From NCBI GenBank assembly GCA_016126025.1, contig JAEFDA010000119.1, positions 1 to 12,542 on the forward strand: a DNA stretch of 12,542 bases, in the 5' to 3' direction. Below, piece by piece: positions 1-7,155 of this stretch. The position numbers were made by a program, and so were the translations under genes. A model generated the notes under the pieces. It worked only from the letters and a program-made list of their open reading frames with translations. It searched no databases and had not been told where the DNA came from. Source of the DNA: Nitrososphaerota archaeon. Lineage in GTDB: Archaea > Thermoproteota > Nitrososphaeria > Nitrososphaerales > Nitrosopumilaceae. How positions within the stretch are numbered: position 1 is the stretch's first letter; every line of letters starts with the position of its first letter.

Positions 1-745
1 TCAGTATGGAATAGGGGACGTGCCCCACCCGGTCCGGGATGGCGCCGTGGGCCACCGTCTTCAGGGTGGTAGCATCAAATATGAACGGGTAGAGTTCGTC
101 GGTGCGCAGTGTCGCCTCGGGTGTAATTATCTCAAAGGCGTCCTGTCCCTTTGACTCATACAGCCGTACCGCGTCCTCCGCCACGTACTTCACCGCGGAC
201 TCTGGCAGGTAGTGCCCGGAGCCGAATATGTAGCCGTCATGCAGGTACAGATAGGAGCGCTTTAGCTGTATCAGCTCAGTGTCAGGGTTTGAGGCCATGT
301 ACTCAACCCATGTGCTGCGACCCTGCTCTAGGTCCGCTAGAATGCGGTGGGCGGGTCTGTCAGCGTTTACCAGATCGTCGGGAACCTCTCCGGCAAAGTC
401 CGGGTATGCGCCGTTCGCCACAGTCTTGAGGGTGGCAGCATCCAAGACGAAGGGGTATATGATATCGGCATGGATGATTTCGGTAGGAGTGATCAGGTCG
501 AACGCGGCGGTGCCCTCCGCGTGGTATAGAAATAGCGCCTTGATGGCCGCCGCTTGTACTCTGGACTCTATGCTGTCGACATCGAACCTGTCCTGTGTGT
601 GATGTGTAGATACTGCCAACTCATCCATCGCGTCATCTGCATATACGGGAGGCGGGGTTAGCGCCACTAGTGTGGATGCCACCGCTACGGTGATCACCAA
701 GAACATGCCCATGCAAATCCGCGGTGAGTGTGCGATGTCATTCAT
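1..745 (-). CDS. Secreted tandem Cache-domain protein, 3' part cut off by the window edge
   Basis: A reverse-strand frame stays open from an ATG at 745 to the window edge (248 codons seen). Residues 11-36 are a hydrophobic stretch ending in VYA followed by DD, which looks like a Sec signal peptide. Two related units follow. The first has AFDLIT near residue 81, YPFVLDAATLKTVANGA near 97-113 and GYIFGSGHYL near 171-180. The second has AFEIIT near 203, YPFIFDATTLKTVAHGA near 219-235 and PDRVG. The YPF-x-x-D...VAHGA-P-x-x-VG pattern is that of Cache-type extracellular small-molecule sensor domains, which thaumarchaea carry in several copies. It probably binds a ligand outside the cell membrane. 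No C-terminal membrane or signalling domain can be judged because the end is missing. It is divergent from a substrate-binding protein, which suggests a shared link to extracellular solutes. The Cache assignment is from motif memory; the ligand is unknown. Confidence 0.8.
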   Translation of the reverse strand, partial: MNDIAHSPRICMGMFLVITVAVASTLVALTPPPVYADDAMDELAVSTHHTQDRFDVDSIESRVQAAAIKALFLYHAEGTAAFDLITPTEIIHADIIYPFVLDAATLKTVANGAYPDFAGEVPDDLVNADRPAHRILADLEQGRSTWVEYMASNPDTELIQLKRSYLYLHDGYIFGSGHYLPESAVKYVAEDAVRLYESKGQDAFEIITPEATLRTDELYPFIFDATTLKTVAHGAIPDRVGHVPYSIL

Positions 746-782
746 ACCTAGCAACAAGCCACCACCAATAGATGTGGCTATG

Positions 783-789
783 TTTTATA
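783..789 (-). promoter_or_regulatory. TATA box for the Cache-domain gene
   Basis: The reverse strand reads TATAAAA here, centred about 41 bases before the ATG at 745. With the usual archaeal spacing of about 26 bases to the transcription start, the 5' leader would be about 15 bases. No strong Shine-Dalgarno motif is visible before the ATG. Confidence 0.5.
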
Positions 790-827
790 CTATTTGGTCA
801 GATTGGAGGCTGTTCATACGAATAAGC

Positions 828-835
828 GTTATAAC
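828..835 (+). promoter_or_regulatory. TATA-like box for the substrate-binding protein gene
   Basis: GTTATAAC lies about 26 bases before the ATG at 858. That is the distance expected if transcription starts at the A of the start codon. It therefore supports a leaderless message and the 858 start over the in-frame upstream ATGs at 672 and 780. With the box at 783-789 it makes a compact divergent promoter region. Confidence 0.45.
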
Positions 836-857
836 CAAGAGGTTTGCTGTATTGGCA

Positions 858-2495
858 ATGCGCCAGATCTTAACTGCGCTGCTAGTGACCGTAGTGGGCA
901 CGATGTCCGTGGCAGGAGCTGCATATGCACAGACCGTTACCGGGGACACCATCCAGTACCACATGCCAGACGAGCCTGAGACCACCCACAAGCTCGTACT
1001 GTCCTGCTCGGAGGATGTCACCATATACCGGCTGGACCTATACGTTCCCCGCAACGACCGCACGGACAAATACGGTATAGATGAGCACTCCATACTACTG
1101 AACGGCGAGTCCGTCACGCACGAGGCCCAGGACTCCGGCACCGGGCACATGTGGCTGAGCGTGGTAGACTCAGGGGTGGGCATACTGGAGCAGCCCTTGG
1201 ATCTGCCCGCCTCGGGATCCTTGGCCATACCCGTCACCATGCTGGATGATACGGCCGGTCTGCCTACCAAGGTGGCAGCACACATCCTGTATGGCTCACA
1301 GCAGCAAGCAGCCTGTTTCCTGAACGGATTCGCCGGAGGAGACATACCCGTGGGCGTGCTCTCGCCCACGGCCGGCGCGACTACAGGTTATGAGGCCGAG
1401 ACCATGGAGGCAACGCTGGTGGGGGTAGAGCACTTCAACCGGTTCCTCACAGATATTGGCGAGAACTGGCGCCTGGATCCCATACCCCTGGATACTGCCG
1501 GCGGTCTCCCTGATGCCGTATCCGGATTGTTCATGAACGGAACAACCATGATGCTGGGACCGCCGATAAGCGGAACCCTAGCGGGCGTGATGGACTATGT
1601 CAACGATAACGACATCGTACTGATAAGCTGCTGCGCCAACGCCCACACACTCTCTGCCCCGGACAACGTGTTCCGCTCCCTTCCCGATACCCGATCCGTC
1701 GGCACCGCGCTGGCCGAGTACATGATACAGGACGGCCGTACCGTGCTGCTGCCCGTATGGCAGTCGAACCTGTGGTCTGATGATTACGTGGAGGCCGTCT
1801 CGGAACGGTTTGTCCAGCTGGGCGGCGAGGTGGCCGAGGGGATACAGTATGCGTATGGCGATGACGCCGTCCAAGTGGCCGCGGACATGGACGGCGTGGT
1901 GAGTTCGCTGGCCGACGAGCATGGAGCCGACAGCGTGGCCGTCTTTGCCACACCCGGCAACAGCAACCTGTTGTTCGAGGCCCCAGCCCACGATGCGCTG
2001 GGGCAAGTGGGCTGGTATGGTACGTTCAACGCGGTGGGCGAGGACGCGTTCGTCTCAAACGAGAGTCTGGCCGCATTCCTGGAGGGGACCGGGTTTGTGG
2101 CGCTGCAGGTGGAGACGGGTGTGGGCCCATCCCACGACGCACCCCGCCAAGAGATTGCCGAGCGCAGCGCGGACGGCCTTCATCGTTACGTCGATCGTCT
2201 CTATGTCGAGGCAATCAGCATAGAGATTACCGAGCGCAGCAAGCGCACGGTCAACGCCAATACGCTGGCCGCGTACGACTCCGCATGGCTGCTGGGACTC
2301 TCCATACTACGCACCCAGAGCACAGACACCGCTTCCATAGTGGATGCCATGCACGGTGTGGGTTCTGAGTACTACGGAGCCTTGGGCATGCACAGCCTGG
2401 ACGAGAACGGGGACTTGACTACTGACGCATACGAGGTCTGGACGGTCAGGGACAGCCACTGGACCATGACGGGCCTGCATTACCCAATGCCCTGA
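858..2495 (+). CDS. Secreted LivK-like (type 1 periplasmic-binding fold) substrate-binding protein
   Basis: The protein is 545 residues from the ATG at 858. The frame is open further upstream, but only this start puts a clean signal peptide at the N-terminus: MRQ, a hydrophobic core, then AYA before Q25. Residues about 25-160 look like a beta-rich extra domain (HKLVLSC, VTIYRLDLYVP, LAIPVTML). From about residue 162 (DIPVGVLSPTAG) a type 1 periplasmic-binding fold begins. The helix YEAETMEATLVGVEHFNRF, the second-lobe strand SVAVFATPGN near 359-368 and AYDSAWLLGLSIL near 472-484 resemble branched-chain amino acid and urea/amide binding proteins (Peripla_BP_6). There is no lipobox cysteine and no C-terminal membrane helix, so it looks freely secreted or held by a partner. 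No permease or ATPase genes are adjacent. The family is fairly secure; the ligand is unknown. Confidence 0.8.
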   Translation: MRQILTALLVTVVGTMSVAGAAYAQTVTGDTIQYHMPDEPETTHKLVLSCSEDVTIYRLDLYVPRNDRTDKYGIDEHSILLNGESVTHEAQDSGTGHMWLSVVDSGVGILEQPLDLPASGSLAIPVTMLDDTAGLPTKVAAHILYGSQQQAACFLNGFAGGDIPVGVLSPTAGATTGYEAETMEATLVGVEHFNRFLTDIGENWRLDPIPLDTAGGLPDAVSGLFMNGTTMMLGPPISGTLAGVMDYVNDNDIVLISCCANAHTLSAPDNVFRSLPDTRSVGTALAEYMIQDGRTVLLPVWQSNLWSDDYVEAVSERFVQLGGEVAEGIQYAYGDDAVQVAADMDGVVSSLADEHGADSVAVFATPGNSNLLFEAPAHDALGQVGWYGTFNAVGEDAFVSNESLAAFLEGTGFVALQVETGVGPSHDAPRQEIAERSADGLHRYVDRLYVEAISIEITERSKRTVNANTLAAYDSAWLLGLSILRTQSTDTASIVDAMHGVGSEYYGALGMHSLDENGDLTTDAYEVWTVRDSHWTMTGLHYPMP

Positions 2496-2520
2496 TTCGG
2501 AGACGGCCTGCTGGTGCGGC

Positions 2521-3459
2521 CTATATGAGCAGGTCCAGTATCGCGCCAATATCCAAGGCCGACTCGACTATTCCGGCGGTGTGGTCTATGGCCTCCTCCA
2601 AGCCCGGATGCAAGAAGGAGTTGAGGGTAGCGGCCGCGGTTCGGGCCGTCTGCCTTACGGCATCCTCCAGTGGCGTGTCAGAGTCTGGCCTGCCCGGAAC
2701 GAGTCCCCAGTGGGCAGCGGCCTGACCCACGGCATCCTCCAAATTGGCGTCGGCATCGCCCCCGTCCAGCGAGTCTTCGGGTGGCAGCCGTGTCCGCGTG
2801 TATGGTATGACGCCCAGAACCGGCTTGCCGGTCGTCTCCAGTATGCGGGCCGTGCCCGGCCCCAGTATGGAGGGGTCGCCGCGGAACTTGTTTATTATGA
2901 AGCCCCGGACCATCTTCTGGTGGCGCGGCTCCAGCAGGGATATGGTCCCGGCCATCTGCGCAAAGCAGCCGCCCCTCTCTATGTCTGAGACTATGATCAC
3001 GGGGGCCGAGGCCGCCTCGGCCATGCGCATGTTGGCCATGTCGAAGGGCACGTTGATCTCCGCCGGCGAGCCGGCGCCCTCTAGCACCACTACATCATGC
3101 ATGCGGCGCAGCGACTCCAGCGACTCCAGCGCCGCCCCGATGCCCCTCCCTGCGGCGTACCTGTAGTATGTTTGGGTGTCCATCACCCCCTGCGAGACGC
3201 CCCTCTCGAACACCTCGCTGGTGTGGTCGCTGCGGGGCACCAGCAGCACGGGGTTCATGTGGAATGAGAGCGGGAGGCGGGCCGCGGCGGCCTGGACCGC
3301 CTGCGCCCGGGATATGCCGCCGGACACATACCCGGACATGTTCTGCGACTTGAAGGGCGCCACGTCATATCCCCTGTCTGAGAGTATCCGGCAGAGGGCC
3401 GTCACCAGGGTGCTCTTGCCGGCCCCCGACATGGTCCCCTGCACCATTATGCACGGCAT
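2521..3459 (-). CDS. cobQ: Cobyric acid synthase, short form lacking the glutaminase domain
   Basis: The 312-residue protein matches the ATP-binding N-terminal half of CobQ/CbiP, which amidates adenosylcobyrinic acid a,c-diamide to adenosylcobyric acid. Visible motifs are the P-loop GTMSGAGKST (8-17), FKSQNMS (36-42), RAQAVQA (51-57), MNPVLL (68-73), TYYRYAAGRG (97-106), VSDIERGGCFAQ (157-168), GFIINKFRGD (186-195) and GVIPYTRTRLPPEDS (216-230). Family members normally continue with a class I-like glutaminase domain and total roughly 480-510 residues. Here only about 80 residues follow, with no Cys or His motif of that domain, and the stop lies 25 bases from the convergent neighbour's stop. 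The tail repeats LEDAV/LEDAV/LEEAI about every 24 residues. The loop after QNMS also looks shorter than usual. The start overlaps the cobD end by 13 bases, indicating coupling; an ATG at 3447 is an alternative start. Ammonia source or glutaminase partner unknown. Confidence 0.85.
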   Translation of the reverse strand: MPCIMVQGTMSGAGKSTLVTALCRILSDRGYDVAPFKSQNMSGYVSGGISRAQAVQAAAARLPLSFHMNPVLLVPRSDHTSEVFERGVSQGVMDTQTYYRYAAGRGIGAALESLESLRRMHDVVVLEGAGSPAEINVPFDMANMRMAEAASAPVIIVSDIERGGCFAQMAGTISLLEPRHQKMVRGFIINKFRGDPSILGPGTARILETTGKPVLGVIPYTRTRLPPEDSLDGGDADANLEDAVGQAAAHWGLVPGRPDSDTPLEDAVRQTARTAAATLNSFLHPGLEEAIDHTAGIVESALDIGAILDLLI

Positions 3460-4511
3460 GACCGTCCCAAGGCCTCCAGCAGTATTTTGTTCTTGTCCGG
3501 CGTCCTTGCGGATATGCGGATGTGGTGTCCCATGCCGAAGCTGGAGCAGTCCCGCACCAGCACGTTCAGCCCCAGGAGACGCCCCACCACATCCGGGGCG
3601 GGCGCCTCGGTGCGCGCTACAAGGTAGTTGGCATCTGTGCGGCGGGGGGATATCCCGGGCATCCCCTCCATGGTATCGTGCAGGCGGCCCACCTCCCGGC
3701 GTATCATATGGCGGGCCGCCTCCAGGTGCTCGGGGTGCGCCAGCGCCTCTATGCCGGTGGCCTGCGCCAGGGCGTTCACGCTCCAGGGCATCCGGATGCG
3801 CCGCAGCTCCGCCGATATGGCCGGGTCCGCTATGCAGTATCCCACCCGCAGCCCCGCCAGCCCGAACGACTTTGTCAGGGACCGCAGCACCACCATGTTG
3901 CCGTGCCGCCTGGTGTGGGGCGCGACCGACTCGTCGCGGCCCGGGGTCATCTCCGTAAAGCACTCGTCGACCACCAGTATGGAGTCGGCGTCGGCGGCCG
4001 CCGAGGCCGCCTCCAGTATGTGGCGGCGCCCCAGCAGTATCCCGGCGGGGTTGGAGGGGTTGCACACGAAGACGCAGCCGTTCGGCGGAATGGAACGGGG
4101 GAGCCCGTTGGGATAGGCCGGGTACGAGGAGACCGCCGAGCCGCACAGGGCCGCGGCGGCGGCGTACTCGCCGAAGCCGGGGGAGGGCACCACGACGGTG
4201 CGGCCGGCCACATGCCTGCATATGTTGTGTATGAGCTCGGTGGCGCCATTCCCGGCCACCACCATCCCGGCGGGGACGCCTACATATGCGGCGGCGGCCT
4301 CCTCCAGGGTACGGGAGCGCGCGTCGGGGTAGTCTACGGCGTCGTCGGCCGACTCCAGTATGCGGCGGCGGACGGCCGGGTGCATGCCCAGCGGGTTTAT
4401 GCTGGTGCTAAAGTCCAGTACGGTGTGGCCCAGACCCATGGTGCGGGCGCCGCCATGGCTCATGGCAGGGGAGTGGGGTGCGGCTGCCGGGCCGCCCGCC
4501 GTGGCGCTCAT
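3447..4511 (-). CDS. cobD: L-threonine-O-3-phosphate decarboxylase-like PLP enzyme
   Basis: The product is 354 residues, a fold-type I PLP enzyme of the HisC/CobD branch. CobD makes (R)-1-amino-2-propanol O-2-phosphate, the side chain that CbiB attaches to cobyric acid. Visible features are SHGG (18-21) and DFSTSINPLG (33-42), both typical of the CobD N-terminus, then GNGATELI (87-94), CNPSNPAG (150-157), VVDECF (180-185), and SLTKSFGLAGLRVGY (211-225) with the PLP lysine at K214. The C-terminus has HIRISART, with an arginine expected to hold the substrate carboxylate. The ATG at 4511 is favoured because a TATA-like box sits 25 bases before it, but the ATG at 4463 (directly before SHGG) also fits the family length. 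It is the first gene of a cobD-cobQ pair and diverges from cbiB. A histidinol-phosphate aminotransferase is the main alternative; the cobalamin neighbourhood argues for CobD. Confidence 0.85.
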   Translation of the reverse strand: MSATAGGPAAAPHSPAMSHGGARTMGLGHTVLDFSTSINPLGMHPAVRRRILESADDAVDYPDARSRTLEEAAAAYVGVPAGMVVAGNGATELIHNICRHVAGRTVVVPSPGFGEYAAAAALCGSAVSSYPAYPNGLPRSIPPNGCVFVCNPSNPAGILLGRRHILEAASAAADADSILVVDECFTEMTPGRDESVAPHTRRHGNMVVLRSLTKSFGLAGLRVGYCIADPAISAELRRIRMPWSVNALAQATGIEALAHPEHLEAARHMIRREVGRLHDTMEGMPGISPRRTDANYLVARTEAPAPDVVGRLLGLNVLVRDCSSFGMGHHIRISARTPDKNKILLEALGRSCRA

Positions 4512-4722
4512 GAGCGGTGGATCGGCGGGGAGTAATTTTGGGCTTGTGGCGGGCTGTCCTTCACAATCCCCGCACTATATGGCGCAAGCCTCCCGGCTCC
4601 GATGGTTGGAATCTGCCGCCCATGCCAAACCGCACGCGCCGGGATATGGCGCCGTAGCGTGTGCGCCATTCCACCAAAACACGTTAAGGTACGGCGTCCG
4701 TCCCACTGCCGTGTGGCACGAC
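4512..4722. other. Divergent intergenic region between cobD and cbiB
   Basis: The 211 bases separate the two cobalamin transcription units. Apart from the cobD TATA box, the only promoter-like string for cbiB is CACGTTAAGG at about 4680-4689, about 37 bases before the ATG at 4723; it is weak. I see no cobalamin riboswitch (no B12-box-like element) and no convincing coding frame. The open frame extending cbiB upstream to 4360 crosses cobD antisense and does not resemble a protein. Confidence 0.4.
4533..4539 (-). promoter_or_regulatory. TATA-like box for cobD-cobQ
   Basis: The reverse strand reads CCAAAATTACTCCCC across 4527-4541, with the A/T core at 4533-4539. Its centre is 25 bases before the ATG at 4511, predicting a leaderless message. 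The ten bases AAATTACTCC also occur in the L44e promoter at about 7451-7460. Confidence 0.45.
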
Positions 4723-5676
4723 ATGGTGTGGTATATGGCGGGCGGCGCCGTACTGGCCGCCATACTTCTGGACCGGCTGGGGGATCCGCCCAACCGTTTC
4801 CATCCCACCGCGTGGATGGGAACCCTGATCGCCGTCCTGGTCCCCCGGCGCCAGACCAAACGATGGGGCGTGGCGGTGGTGGTATCGTGCTGCGGACTGG
4901 CGGCCGCCTCGGCTCTGGCCCTGTGGTGGGCTGCTCCGGCGGCCTGGCCGGGCGGCGTTGGTCTGGCCATATACTGGGCCGCCTCTGTGCCGCTCCTCAA
5001 GAGCACCATATCGGTGCGGGGCATGGAGAGGCACGCCATGGCCGTATACTCCAGCATAATGGACGGCGACGGCCGGGCGGCCGGGCGGCTTGCCTGCATA
5101 GTAAAGCGCAGCACGGCCGGAATGGACACTGTACAGATATGCTCGGGAGCCATAGAGAGCACCGCCGAGAACACGGTGGACGGCATCACCGGGCCATTGT
5201 TCTATGCGGGGGCGGCCGGGCTGCCCGGGGCCCTCATATACCGGACCGTGAACACCACAGACTCGATGGCCGGGTACCGCTCGGCAATGTTTAAGCGGGT
5301 GGGGTGGTTCGGGGCCCGGTGCGACACCATACTCAACTGGATTCCCGCCCGGGCCACCGGGCATATGATGGTGCTGGCCGCCGCCATGACGGGGCACGAC
5401 TGGCGGGGGGCCTACCATACCATGAGGCGGGACGCCGGACTGCCGGAGAGCGCAAACTCGGGGTATACCATGGCGGCGATGGCCGGAGCCCTGGGGGTGA
5501 GGCTGGAGAAGCCATCCCACTATACCCTGGGGGACGGCAGGGATCCGGGGCCGGAGGACATACCGGCGGCCGTACGCATAATGAAGTGCACCGCGTGGCT
5601 GTTTGCCGGCGCGGCAGCCTCCATGGCCGCCGCCGTGTCCGTTGTGGCGGGGGTGGTGTACGGTGGGCTTCTCTGA
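4723..5676 (+). CDS. cbiB: Adenosylcobinamide-phosphate synthase, integral membrane
   Basis: The protein is 317 residues and fits CbiB, which joins aminopropanol phosphate to adenosylcobyric acid in the cell membrane. Visible motifs are LLDRLGDPPNRFHPTAWMG (15-33), LKSTISVRG (92-100), ESTAENTVDGITGPLFY (145-161), RTVNTTDSMAGY (174-185), GARCDTILNWIPAR (197-210) and PESANSGYTMAAMAGAL (241-257). Hydrophobic segments occur near 4-16, 48-72, 78-91, 156-172 and 290-313. The ATG at 4723 was chosen because the family match begins a few residues after it; an in-frame ATG at 4735 is possible. Its 3' end overlaps cobS by 14 bases, so cbiB, cobS and cobY form one coupled transcription unit, divergent from cobD-cobQ, which supplies both of its substrates. 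Identification is strong. Confidence 0.92.
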   Translation: MVWYMAGGAVLAAILLDRLGDPPNRFHPTAWMGTLIAVLVPRRQTKRWGVAVVVSCCGLAAASALALWWAAPAAWPGGVGLAIYWAASVPLLKSTISVRGMERHAMAVYSSIMDGDGRAAGRLACIVKRSTAGMDTVQICSGAIESTAENTVDGITGPLFYAGAAGLPGALIYRTVNTTDSMAGYRSAMFKRVGWFGARCDTILNWIPARATGHMMVLAAAMTGHDWRGAYHTMRRDAGLPESANSGYTMAAMAGALGVRLEKPSHYTLGDGRDPGPEDIPAAVRIMKCTAWLFAGAAASMAAAVSVVAGVVYGGLL

Positions 5677-6412
5677 TCTGGTGTCGTTCCTTACCATAAT
5701 ACCGGTGGGCGGCCGCACCATACGGGGCGCCGCATCCTCCTCTCACTGGCTTCCGGTGATGGGGCTTCTGGTGGGCGTGCCCGCCGGGCTGCTGGGCTGG
5801 CTGGTGTCCATGTATGCTGGGCCGCTGGCCGGCGCGGCCGCCGCCCTGGCCGCCGCGTGCATAATTACCGGGCTGCACCATGTGGACGGCCTGGCCGACT
5901 TTGCCGACGGCCTGATGGCTCGGGGCAGCCGCGAGAGGCGCATCGCGGCCATGCGGGACAAGGCGACGGGGGCCGGCGGGGCGGCGGCGGTGGCGCTGTG
6001 CCTGCTGCTGGCGGCGGCGGCCGCCTCGCAGAGGAGCGGCATGGATCTCCTCGTGGCGGTGGTGGTGGCCGAGGTGGCGGCCAAGTATTCGGTGGTGGTG
6101 ACCGCCGCCGCCGGCAGGGCGGCGGCGGACGGCGGCGGCTCGCTCTTCTGCGAGGCGACCGGCGCCAAGAGGCTGGCCGTCGCCACCTGCATCTGGCTCG
6201 TTCCCGGCATACTGACCATGTGGCTTGTTCCCGGCTCGAACTTGGGACTACTGGCAATCCTGGGCGCGGCCTCGGCGGCGGCGGCCGCCGTTGTGGTGAC
6301 CGCCGTGGCGCAGAACGCCTTCGGCGGGGTAACGGGGGACGTGATGGGCGCCGCCCACGAGGCGGGGAGGGCAACGGCCATGATATCGGTGGTGTCGGCG
6401 TGGGGGATATGA
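5663..6412 (+). CDS. cobS: Adenosylcobinamide-GDP ribazoletransferase (cobalamin synthase)
   Basis: The product is 249 residues, starting at a GTG inside the end of cbiB. CobS joins adenosylcobinamide-GDP with alpha-ribazole or its phosphate, completing the lower loop at the membrane. The start is set by FSDLVSFLTIIPVGG (3-17), matching the family's FLTRIP-like opening. The metal-binding signature HHVDGLADFADGLMA (72-86), followed by RRIAAMRDKATGAGG (92-106), matches DGLADxxDG...MxDxxxGxxG. The rest is dominated by alanine- and valine-rich hydrophobic segments (about 31-70, 106-122, 130-150, 170-186 and 192-218), as expected for a polytopic protein. It overlaps cbiB by 14 bases and cobY by ATGA, so translation is probably coupled. 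A GTG start without a separate promoter fits an internal operon gene. Confidence 0.9.
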   Translation: MGFSDLVSFLTIIPVGGRTIRGAASSSHWLPVMGLLVGVPAGLLGWLVSMYAGPLAGAAAALAAACIITGLHHVDGLADFADGLMARGSRERRIAAMRDKATGAGGAAAVALCLLLAAAAASQRSGMDLLVAVVVAEVAAKYSVVVTAAAGRAAADGGGSLFCEATGAKRLAVATCIWLVPGILTMWLVPGSNLGLLAILGAASAAAAAVVVTAVAQNAFGGVTGDVMGAAHEAGRATAMISVVSAWGI

Positions 6413-7002
6413 TCGGCCTGATGATGGCCGGCGGCCGGGGGAGCCGCATGCGGCCGTTCCCCGAGAAGCTCACCCTGGGCGGCCACATACCGGTGGCCCT
6501 GCGGGTGGCCGGGGCGCTGGGATCGTGTCCTGCCATATCCCGCACGGTGGCCGCTGTCAGCCCCCGCGCCCCCCAAACCCGGGAGATGCTGGCCGGGCGC
6601 ATGGATACCATGGAGACGCCGGGGGCCGGCTACTCAGCGGACCTGGCGTACGCGCTGGGGCGGCTGGAGGGGGCCGTACTGGTGGTGCCCGCCGACCTGC
6701 CCCTGCTGGACGCCGACATCATAGAGCGCATATCCGGCATGTACGAGGGGGGGCGCTGGACCACCCTGCTGGTCTCGGAGATATACGCGGCACGGCTGGG
6801 ACTCTCCCCTGGAGTGAGCATCCGGCTGGGCGATACATCATACCGGTACACCGGCGTATCGGCGGTGGACGCCGGCCGGCCCGGCTCCCCTCCCCGGTAC
6901 GTGATAATGGACGACTACAGGCTGGCCGCCAACATGAACACGGCACTGGACTGGGCGCTACTCGGCGCTGCCCACTACCTGACCGAAGATTATGGTCTTT
7001 GA
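6409..7002 (+). CDS. cobY: GTP:adenosylcobinamide-phosphate guanylyltransferase, archaeal type
   Basis: The 197-residue protein is a nucleotidyltransferase of the MobA-like fold. MMAGGRGSRMRPFPEKL (5-21) is the GTP-binding signature loop, VVPADLPLLDADII (92-105) holds the metal-binding aspartate region, and NMNT (175-178) resembles the VNTPED-like C-terminal motif. CobY is the archaeal replacement for the bacterial CobU guanylyltransferase; it converts cobinamide phosphate to the GDP derivative that CobS uses. There is no CobU-type kinase domain. The ATG overlaps the cobS stop as ATGA. The last 45 bases run antisense to the end of the S27e gene, so the two transcripts converge and overlap. 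A MobA-type enzyme is the alternative, but position between cobS and the operon end favours CobY. Confidence 0.88.
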   Translation: MIGLMMAGGRGSRMRPFPEKLTLGGHIPVALRVAGALGSCPAISRTVAAVSPRAPQTREMLAGRMDTMETPGAGYSADLAYALGRLEGAVLVVPADLPLLDADIIERISGMYEGGRWTTLLVSEIYAARLGLSPGVSIRLGDTSYRYTGVSAVDAGRPGSPPRYVIMDDYRLAANMNTALDWALLGAAHYLTEDYGL

Positions 7003-7155
7003 GCCGGTGGACTCGGTCAGAAGGTTCCCGCACGAGTTGCACGTGACCGGCGTGGTGGCGTGGGAATAGACCACCTGAGTCTCCTCGCACTCCTTGCAGA
7101 TGACCTTCTGGAACCTGCTGGAGGGGGCCGGGATGGGTATGTGGTCTTTTTTCAT
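6958..7155 (-). CDS. rps27e: Small-subunit ribosomal protein eS27 (S27e)
   Basis: The 65-residue protein is found in archaeal and eukaryotic, not bacterial, ribosomes. It carries a four-cysteine zinc ribbon: C20-x2-C23 (CKEC) and C39-x2-C42 (CNSC). The downstream stretch SKTIIFGQVV near 52-61 is typical of the family's C-terminus. The length is normal for archaeal S27e. The ATG shares ATGA with the stop of the L44e gene, giving a coupled L44e-S27e pair. Its 3' end overlaps cobY by 45 bases on the opposite strand. Confidence 0.93.
   Translation of the reverse strand: MKKDHIPIPAPSSRFQKVICKECEETQVVYSHATTPVTCNSCGNLLTESTGSKTIIFGQVVGSAE

Noticed and set aside
672..857. Upstream extension of the substrate-binding protein to the ATG at 672 or 780
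   Set aside because: It would overlap the oppositely oriented Cache gene and its promoter, and would bury the signal peptide inside the protein. A TATA-like box places the start at 858.
2521..4221. Open reverse frame extending cobQ to 566 residues
   Set aside because: The upstream part lies inside cobD in another frame and has low-complexity Gly/Arg/Pro composition. The family match starts at the ATG at 3459.
3522..4535. 337-residue top-strand frame over cobD
   Set aside because: A shadow frame with Gly/Arg/His-rich composition caused by high GC and the codon bias of the real reverse-strand gene.
4360..4722. Upstream extension of cbiB to 4360
   Set aside because: It runs antisense through cobD and the divergent promoter, and the sequence does not resemble CbiB.
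4512..4722. Cobalamin riboswitch in front of the cobalamin genes
   Set aside because: No B12-box-like or conserved core sequence is visible, and the cobD message is predicted to be leaderless.
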